Shown here: positions 12,027 to 16,100 of the stretch, one piece after another
Layout: each line of letters begins with the position of its first letter
How positions within the stretch are numbered: the first letter of the stretch is position 1
Origin: Lingula anatina
Lineage: Eukaryota; Brachiopoda; Lingulata; Lingulida; Lingulidae
Direction: 5' to 3'
DNA length: 20,013 bases
Assembly (NCBI RefSeq): GCF_001039355.2
Contig: NW_019775813.1
Location: forward strand, 461,925-481,937
Position numbers and translations under genes: made by a program
The notes under the pieces: generated by a model
The model's input: the letters and a program-made list of their open reading frames with translations, nothing else
Databases searched by the model: none
What the model was told of the DNA's origin: nothing

Positions 12027-12214
12027 AAGCACTGTTTTACACCAGGGATCCATTTAGAGTATTCTCTGGACATGGGGAAAACTTGGTCACTGGTAGCCAG
12101 TCACTGCCTGCCGTCCAGTGTGGACTGTGTGTCCTTCCACACTGATACCACATTCCCGTCAGATGTGCTCTTTAACTGGAAGAGGGTAATCTTACCACTG
12201 CCTTACTACACTAG
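752..12214 (+). CDS. RELN: reelin, central part (end of repeat 2 to subrepeat 6A), 21 exons, partial at both ends
   Basis: Reelin is a very large secreted extracellular-matrix glycoprotein. In vertebrates it guides neuronal positioning by binding VLDLR/ApoER2. Twenty-one exons join in frame through GT-AG introns of 156-698 bp to give about 1237 residues. Asp boxes follow the S-x-D/N-x-G-x-T/S-W pattern: [48 protein letters not shown] (central Gly replaced) and SLDMGKTW. Each subrepeat ends in an F/YRWxQ...W-A/S-L/I-D motif. EGF modules lie in exons 4/5, 9/10 and 16. From memory the order matches vertebrate R2B end, R3, R4, R5, R6A; for instance exon 10 [15 protein letters not shown], exon 16 [10 protein letters not shown] and exon 19 IGGNI each have close counterparts in human R4B, R5A and R6A. 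N- and C-terminal parts are outside or missing. Family very secure; repeat numbering fairly secure. Confidence 0.96.
889..979 (+). repeat. GT-rich then GA-rich microsatellite starting at the exon 1 donor
   Basis: The intron begins GTGAGGTGTGTGTGAGTGTG and continues as imperfect (GT)n with an alternating CACACG segment, then (GA)n. The repeat begins at the splice donor itself, so the transcript carries a UG-rich run just inside the intron. Confidence 0.85.
1162..1329 (+). CDS. RELN: reelin exon 2: first half of subrepeat 3A
   Basis: Fifty-six codons, phase 0 at both ends, so skipping it would keep the frame. Reads HWLTVTEGM, then [12 protein letters not shown], ending AKGDVVQFK, the usual beta-strand lead into the Asp-box half of an A subrepeat. 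The acceptor TTTTTTTCAG is strong and the donor is AAG|GTCAGA. Confidence 0.92.
1581..1795 (+). CDS. RELN: reelin exon 3: Asp-box half of subrepeat 3A
   Basis: Starts INVGC at phase 0, like exon 15, which is homologous. Holds the Asp box SHDSGKTW and the two-cysteine loop CYLEDSC, and ends [13 protein letters not shown] plus two bases of a split Lys codon. Donor GTAAGC at 1796, phase 2. Confidence 0.95.
2428..2576 (+). CDS. RELN: reelin exon 4: end of 3A and most of EGF module 3
   Basis: Completes the split Lys codon and reads [22 protein letters not shown], then the EGF start [11 protein letters not shown] and CDCFKGFRG. The donor G|GTAATG at 2577 lies inside the EGF module (phase 1). The usual FRW is FQW here. 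Confidence 0.93.
2996..3203 (+). CDS. RELN: reelin exon 5: last EGF cysteine and start of subrepeat 3B
   Basis: Completes the EGF with EPNC and a possible N-glycosylation sequon NCT, then reads [19 protein letters not shown] and [12 protein letters not shown], the standard opening of a B subrepeat. Ends DISNI plus two bases of a split Lys codon. Donor GTGAGA at 3204, phase 2. Confidence 0.94.
3512..3756 (+). CDS. RELN: reelin exon 6: Asp-box half of subrepeat 3B
   Basis: Reads [17 protein letters not shown], then [17 protein letters not shown] with its Asp box, and ends [11 protein letters not shown] plus one base. Donor G|GTAAAT at 3757, phase 1. B subrepeats typically carry the doubled tryptophan RWWQ, as here. 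Confidence 0.95.
4149..4331 (+). CDS. RELN: reelin exon 7: end of 3B and start of 4A
   Basis: Sixty-one codons' worth of bases with phase 1 at both ends, so it is frame-neutral if skipped. Reads [15 protein letters not shown], a sequon NET, then [12 protein letters not shown] and [14 protein letters not shown]. Acceptor TTTTCACAG, donor G|GTGAGT. Confidence 0.94.
4856..5129 (+). CDS. RELN: reelin exon 8: main body of subrepeat 4A
   Basis: The longest reelin exon here (274 bp). Reads [13 protein letters not shown], the Asp box SKDMGRTW, the disulfide loop CLPPDTNC, and ends [11 protein letters not shown] through a phase-2 junction. In contrast to repeats 3 and 5 there is no intron before the Gly-Cys motif. 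Locally GC-richer than its flanks, as expected for coding sequence. Donor GTTAGT at 5130 is non-optimal but gives the exact frame to exon 9. Confidence 0.94.
5552..5692 (+). CDS. RELN: reelin exon 9: end of 4A and start of EGF module 4
   Basis: Reads [23 protein letters not shown] and the EGF start [13 protein letters not shown]. Forty-seven codons' worth of bases, phase 2 at both ends. The donor used is GTAGGT at 5693; a second donor GTAACC four bases on would put TAG in frame at 5694-5696. Confidence 0.94.
6240..6414 (+). CDS. RELN: reelin exon 10: end of EGF module 4 and start of 4B
   Basis: Completes Val and reads [10 protein letters not shown] (EGF end), then [23 protein letters not shown] and [14 protein letters not shown]. 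Ends on a complete codon with donor GTAAGT (phase 0). The PLP-x-x-LKD-x-F and WPE-x-YG signatures match my memory of vertebrate repeat 4B and anchor the repeat numbering. Confidence 0.95.
7066..7265 (+). CDS. RELN: reelin exon 11: Asp-box half of 4B
   Basis: Reads [26 protein letters not shown], then [16 protein letters not shown]. Ends FVPSAGR plus AG (phase 2). The donor AAG|GTTTTC at 7266 is weak and runs straight into a pyrimidine tract; reading through would give about ten hydrophobic codons and a stop at 7297-7299. Confidence 0.9.
7422..7498 (+). CDS. RELN: reelin exon 12: small exon with the RFRFWQ motif of 4B
   Basis: A 77-bp exon reading [20 protein letters not shown] then QPKHG, with a sequon NST. 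It joins exon 11 through a split Arg codon and exon 13 through a split Gly codon. Acceptor TTCTCTTCCAG, donor G|GTAAAT. Both flanking introns are short (156 and 173 bp). Confidence 0.92.
7672..7831 (+). CDS. RELN: reelin exon 13: end of 4B and start of 5A
   Basis: Reads [16 protein letters not shown], then [20 protein letters not shown] and IGEFC. The FWPGG-x-IG-x-(F/Y)C segment resembles vertebrate R5A as I remember it. Ends with two bases of a Gly codon, donor GTAATT. Confidence 0.94.
8080..8194 (+). CDS. RELN: reelin exon 14: first half of subrepeat 5A
   Basis: Reads [20 protein letters not shown], then [13 protein letters not shown] and TVVQFD, ending on a complete codon before donor GTGAGA. 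The SITT-x-D-(M/L)-x-V stretch matches vertebrate R5A from memory. Confidence 0.93.
8560..8771 (+). CDS. RELN: reelin exon 15: Asp-box half of subrepeat 5A with the extra cysteine
   Basis: Starts [20 protein letters not shown], then the Asp box SKDGGLSW, the cysteine pair PPCKGDAC and [18 protein letters not shown]. The A-subrepeat loop usually has two cysteines; the third, LKICG (codon 8767-8769), aligns with the LHLCG cysteine of vertebrate R5A that I take to be human Cys2101, which links reelin dimers. The donor used is GTAGGT at 8772; a second GT four bases on would put TAG in frame. Confidence 0.95.
9074..9294 (+). CDS. RELN: reelin exon 16: end of 5A, complete EGF module 5, start of 5B
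   Basis: Reads [28 protein letters not shown], and an EGF wholly within one exon ([11 protein letters not shown], then [12 protein letters not shown]), followed by [11 protein letters not shown]. The other two EGF modules here are split by introns, so this exon has lost, or never had, that intron. Donor G|GTAAAC. Confidence 0.95.
9610..9760 (+). CDS. RELN: reelin exon 17: first half of subrepeat 5B
   Basis: Reads [20 protein letters not shown], then [10 protein letters not shown] and [12 protein letters not shown], ending AG (phase 2). The CG-x-L-x-x-GN and RDLDL-(S/T)-x-A signatures match vertebrate 5B from memory. The donor AG|GTAGTG lies in a possible 8-bp hairpin with CACTACCT at 9784-9791. 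Confidence 0.93.
9992..10250 (+). CDS. RELN: reelin exon 18: Asp-box half of subrepeat 5B
   Basis: Reads [29 protein letters not shown], and [18 protein letters not shown], ending ALDD on a complete codon. In the Asp box the central Gly is replaced (NGEISW). A sequon NGT lies in FNGTS. Donor GAT|GTAAAG. Confidence 0.94.
10804..10948 (+). CDS. RELN: reelin exon 19: start of subrepeat 6A
   Basis: Reads [32 protein letters not shown] and YALQFS plus one base. IGGNI-x-G-x-x-x-L-(E/Q)-DDF matches the opening of vertebrate R6A as I remember it. Acceptor CTTTTTCAG, donor G|GTAGAT. Confidence 0.94.
11526..11536 (+). repeat. G11 homopolymer in the longest reelin intron
   Basis: Eleven consecutive G in an AT-rich intron, within a stretch from about 11330 to 11565 that looks like a decayed mobile-element copy (GGAGATCCAAGATTTAG near one end, AAGCCCCTTCACTG near the other). 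The element boundaries cannot be proved from one copy. Confidence 0.4.
11647..11754 (+). CDS. RELN: reelin exon 20: middle of subrepeat 6A
   Basis: A 108-bp exon, phase 1 at both ends and so a possible cassette. Reads [18 protein letters not shown], then [18 protein letters not shown]. Vertebrate R6A carries a receptor-contacting lysine (about residue 2360 in human) in the segment aligned with FSGEGTPRF; the aligned residue here is Glu (codon 11649-11651). Donor G|GTAAGC. Confidence 0.93.
11974..12025 (+). repeat. (TTA)n microsatellite next to the exon 21 acceptor
   Basis: About 17 perfect TTA units ending 20 bases before the first base of exon 21. It occupies the position where a branch point and pyrimidine tract would be expected. 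Confidence 0.97.
12046..12214 (+). CDS. RELN: reelin exon 21: Asp-box half of 6A, last reelin exon visible
   Basis: Reads [20 protein letters not shown], the loop CLPSSVDC, and [14 protein letters not shown], ending AG before a good donor GTGAGT (12215, phase 2). The next exon should open with the TRFRWxQ motif and EGF module 6, but none is found in the remaining 7.8 kb. The acceptor TTTTACACCAG lies only 20 bases after a (TTA)n run. Confidence 0.94.
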
Positions 12215-13196
12215 GTGAGTGACAGATAATAAATCATTGTGCTGCTTCACATTTCTTTTCCTCCCTTTTGGTACAATAAAAGATTAACATTATTAACTGT
12301 TTTCTCAAGATGCTGACTGCCAAGAACTGACGTGATGTTTAATTAAAAAAGAAGGGTCCGATGTCTGACAATAACTTATGTTTGAATAGGTTTGAACTGT
12401 TTTCTCTTTTCTTATTTTCTTTCTTCCTAATATTCCTATTTAATCAGTTAACATTGTTTGGAAGGGAGTTAAGTATACAAGGTGAACAAACAGAATTTAT
12501 TAAAATTAAGCCACTCAGTTTTTGAACCTCTTTCTTCTTTTGTTTCCTAGTCCATGTCATGTGGCCTTCTGTTATAGAGAAAAGGTCTTATTGTCTATTC
12601 ATTACTTCATCAGGTGAAGTTGAACATATGTTGCTCAGTAATTGCTTTTTATCCCCTTTGTTTGTCATCTTTGGAAAATAAATCGACTTAAGCATTGATT
12701 TGTTTCTGACACACAACTTGTCAGGAGGCGTAACGATTATAGCAAAGATGTACCAGATTGACAGAAGTAGTAAAACTAAAACTGTATCATAATCATCAAC
12801 ATCATTATTATATTATCTTTCACCCTTTGGGTGGAACAGCAGCAGCCTCAGCAACATGCTCAGATCAAGAGTCCAAGTGTTTTGTTAAGTTGCACATCAC
12901 ATTGTTCATGGGGTTCCAATTTAGGTGTCCAAAATATAAGTATTGTAATAATTTGAAGTTCATCATACTGGAAACTTATAGCAGTTTTCTCAAGCGACTA
13001 CACCCATTTGACATGCTTTGTGTGATTTTCTGGTTCAGATTCAGGGCTGTGAACGCCCGAAGTGAGCATAACTAATATACATCTAAAATGTTCAACTTGA
13101 GGATAAATGAATGAATAAGAATGATTTGGTACTGTAAGGAATACAATCCTGTTTATCTTATGTTTTGGCCCTTGGTGACTGTACTATAGTACTATA
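12215..13196. other. no gene seen after the last reelin exon
   Basis: I searched the plus strand for the expected next exon (an RFRWxQ-like motif then an EGF) and found none. Candidate acceptors, for example TTTCCTAG ending at 12550, open onto frames with no reelin similarity. The stretch is AT-rich intron-like or intergenic sequence. Confidence 0.6.
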
Positions 13197-13365
13197 CAGA
13201 GGTGGATGGAGGCCTTCTTCTGGGTCTTTCGGAAGACAGTCAGAATTTTCAAGTTCCCATTGACAGGCAGCTAATTTTTTTCTGTCAGAAGACGGTCAAA
13301 AATGGAGGACGAATCAACAGAGTTAATTTGGAAAACTGTCAAAAATATCTCTGGATTTGACCCTG
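13197..13365. mobile_element. MITE copy A (169 bp), decayed, with 5-bp target duplication
   Basis: Starts CAGAGGTGGAT and ends GACCCTG, with CTATA on both sides (13192-13196 and 13366-13370). It has the same length as, and is alignable throughout with, copy B at 14917-15085; shared blocks include GAAGACGGTCAAAAA and ATATCTCTGGAT. Its terminal repeats are more decayed than those of copy B, which suggests an older insertion. No coding capacity. Confidence 0.88.
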
Positions 13366-13707
13366 CTATATTATCATACTTCTAAGTTTACAGATAGCAA
13401 ACTTCTTGAGCTATGTAATGTTATTTTTAAGCCCCTAGAGAGGGTTGATATATTGTATAGCAGTTCTGTTGAAATAATATATCTTGTTATTTTAATTTGA
13501 ATTTGATTGGAATGATTGCCAAGAATTGTTATTGATTTAGAGGACAGTTCTCAATTTTTGTTCCTGGAATTATCTTGTTACCTTGTGAGCTGAAGATGAA
13601 TCTGAAGATTTCCTTGTCATGCAGTACATAGCTTACAAAATGAAAATGTTGCAGAATAAGAGGATTGAGGCTGGGCTCACTGAGGTGTAGAGTTAGAGAT
13701 GTTTCCC

Positions 13708-13733
13708 CTCTCTCTCTCTCTCTCTCTCTCTCT
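13708..13733 (+). repeat. (TC)n microsatellite
   Basis: A short, essentially perfect TC run of about 26 bases. Confidence 0.95.
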
Positions 13734-13866
13734 TGCTGAGCTTATGTGTGCAGGACAGGGGAGCATGCAGCTAAACATGTTTTTGTTTCATTCAAAAATG
13801 AAAAAAAAGCAACAGCATGTTTATAGATACATCAGCTTTTACTCATTTTTAGATAAACATTTAAAT

Positions 13867-13868
<2 letters not shown>

Positions 13869-13945
<77 letters not shown>
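13869..13945 (+). repeat. (AT)31 microsatellite followed by poly-T
   Basis: A perfect AT run from 13869 to 13930, running directly into about 15 T. Likely highly length-variable and cruciform-prone. Confidence 0.97.
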
Positions 13946-14639
13946 AAATGCATGTGTCTGTACTAACAGTGAAAACAAGTGGCCAGAGGAATTTGGCCTC
14001 TTATATCTTCAATGAGTGTAATCCTTTTTTTTTTCATCAACAATTATAACAAATGTCACAATAGGTAGTGAAAAAAGATAAAATTGTTATTATATTTGCA
14101 GAGGTGTTGAATACAATAATTGAAATGAGCAAACAGTTTTAGATACCAAGCAGAACAAAAAATACATAAACATTGTTATTTTGGACTCTGATTTGCTAAT
14201 TTTACACTTTTATGTCATTTGTTAATTAGTTACTCTGTATCATTTCAGCTATCATATGCAATACTGAATATTGTTCCTATGTATTTTGGTGTACTTTTCA
14301 AGACTGGATATTAATGCCAACATTAATCTGAAATTTTCACTATAGCACCAGCATAAATTTGAATAGTCTGAATAATCTGAATAATCTGTTGTTGATTAGC
14401 TGACAAGATATGCTTTGGTGCTTTCAAAAACTAGCAGGATTCACAAAAATGGGTAAATATATTTTAAAACCATAATACCCAAGGAGTACATGGCAAATCA
14501 ATACCGGTGATTTCCATTAAAAATTGAAAATAGATAAGAACTGTGATTCTTTTTGTTTTCCTAAGCCAAAGTGATATCAGATAGATCTAGAGTAATTGCA
14601 TTAAATTTTAAACATTGGTGTGAGTCTAGGAACAGATAA
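13946..14639. other. AT-rich non-coding stretch
   Basis: No exon-like or repeat structure recognised on either strand between the AT microsatellite and the 38-bp triplication. Confidence 0.5.
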
Positions 14640-14750
14640 CCTTCCGTTTAATAACAGATAATTCTATTCTACATTAACCTTCCGTTTAATAACAGATAAT
14701 TCTATTCTACATTAACCTTCCGTTTAATAACAGATAATTCTATTCTACAT
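14640..14750 (+). repeat. 38-bp tandem repeat, 2.9 near-identical copies
   Basis: Units start at 14640, 14678 and 14716 with CCTTCCGTTTAATAACAG and continue to TTCTACATTAA; the third unit stops after TTCTACAT. I see no difference between units. A further AACAGATAA lies just before the first unit (14631-14639). Confidence 0.97.
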
Positions 14751-14916
14751 ATCTGCTTACAATTCTTCGTATCCCAGACACCATGTTGTGTAGAGTCCTT
14801 TTTCCAACTGCTGTGTATGAACTTAAGATATCAGAGATACCAATATCTAGCATGAGAACAGGAGTTTATTTAAATTTTGCTTCCTTAGTAATTCAAGGAG
14901 AGAGGGGAGAGGGTAT

Positions 14917-15085
14917 CAGGGGCGGATTTAAGCCGTCATCTGGGTCTTCCAGAAGACGGTCAGATTTTCAAGTTTACACTGACGGGTATCTTATTTTTGC
15001 TGTCGGAAGACGGTCAAAAAATGGAGGATGGATCAGCAAAGATAATTTGGAAGACTGACAGAAAATATCTCTGGATCCGCCCCTG
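14917..15085. mobile_element. MITE copy B (169 bp) with 11-bp perfect terminal inverted repeats
   Basis: Starts CAGGGGCGGAT and ends with its exact reverse complement ATCCGCCCCTG, flanked by GGTAT on both sides (14912-14916 and 15086-15090). Inside, GAAGACGGTCA occurs twice in direct orientation (14952-14962 and 15006-15016), with GTCTTCC nearby in inverse orientation. The CAGGGG ends suggest a non-autonomous hAT-type element; a 5-bp duplication would fit hAT lineages with 5-bp sites rather than the common 8-bp ones. Superfamily is inference; element structure is seen directly. Confidence 0.92.
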
Positions 15086-15090
15086 GGTAT

Positions 15091-15600
15091 AAATGTGAAA
15101 AAGGTGGCATGTAACAGTTATAACAAACCTTCCAATCAATCCTTAACCCCCTCCCCCATTACATCCAACAGCTCAATTAAGTTACTGCATGTAGGGGACA
15201 TTTTCAGCAGGTATGTAGCTTTGGTTTGGAGCAATGAGAGTGTCTATGCAGTTTGACTTTTTTCTTCAAGTTGTCCCTAACACAGTGTGAAGAGCAGTGT
15301 CACTTTAAGATCATGGTAACATGACACCATAAAATGATTGGGTAAAATCAGAAGTTCTTTGCATCTTTGACAATTATAAATAGAAAAAAAGACCTTGCAG
15401 CAACATGGTGCCTAAGGACATTTGAAATCTTGGTAATTAAAATCTAAATACTTATCATCAGATTATGAGACAAAGAAAGGAAATTCTGAATATTATTTTG
15501 AAGTTCAGCATTGTATGAATCTTTGATCTGAATAAATAATGAGATAATTCTTCACAGCTGTGAGCATCTTGCCCCACAGTTTTATCATTTCATATTTGAT
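15091..15600. other. probable 3' UTR side of the collagen gene, no other gene seen
   Basis: Lies downstream of the collagen stop codon on the minus strand. By eye the nearest AATAAA signal on the minus strand is at 14865-14870 (TTTATT on plus), beyond MITE copy B, so either the UTR is long and includes the MITE or a variant signal is used. No protein-coding similarity seen. Confidence 0.4.
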
Positions 15601-16100
15601 TTACTTAGAGCACACAACACAGGTGACTTCTCTCCCTTCTTTGTACTCAGGACAGGGGAGAGCATAACCACAATCAACTTCAACTGTGTAGAAAAGAGCG
15701 CCGTTTTTATTGCCCTCACCTCCTGCAACAACTTCAGGAGCCTCATCAAGGCAGATATATTCGCTTTTTCCATGGCTATAATGGCTAGAAACCAGGTAAC
15801 CATGATATTCCAGTGTCCACCTGGCAGGACACGTCTTCCAGGCTGGAATCATCACATGACTGGTGCGGTCTTTGGTGTGGCAAACAGCACACGGAGCATC
15901 ATGGTCCTTGAAGTTCTCACCTCCTGCATTGGTCTTTAGGAATGGGTCATTGCTGTAACTTCCCATTTTGTATTCGGCACCATAGATATAAGTCCCACTT
16001 TGGAGACCATTTTGATAACTGCCCCACTGTGGTTGTTTAGGTAGGCACAGGTAGTTGCTTCCTGTTCCCTTGTTTAAATAATAGGAACCAGCTGCATAAC
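15601..16100 (-). CDS. collagen-like exon d: cysteine-rich C-terminal domain and stop
   Basis: Completes Gly and reads YAAGSYYLNKGTGSNYLCLP, then YGAEYKMGSY, DAPCAVCHTK, CPARWTLEYHGYL, YICLDEAPE, NKNGALFYTVEVDCGY, and ends TCVVCSK-stop (TAA at 15603-15601). The acceptor TTTGCAG is clear. The domain has nine cysteines in this exon, consistent with a disulfide-stabilised fold. Confidence 0.96.

Noticed and set aside
11946-12073. Poly-isoleucine peptides on both strands
   Set aside because: Translation of the (TTA)n microsatellite; the part after 12046 is real exon 21 only from its acceptor on.
12541-12610. Possible exon after the acceptor TTTCCTAG at 12543-12550
   Set aside because: In the required phase it reads SPCHVAFCYREK, with no reelin motif, and a stop follows soon after.
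12758-13075. 105-residue plus-strand frame
   Set aside because: No motif, low-complexity start, ends in FWFRFRAVN by chance similarity to RFRW without the following W-A-x-D pattern.
14783-15058. 91-residue plus-strand frame
   Set aside because: Mostly translation of MITE copy B, including its inverted repeats; not a protein-coding gene.
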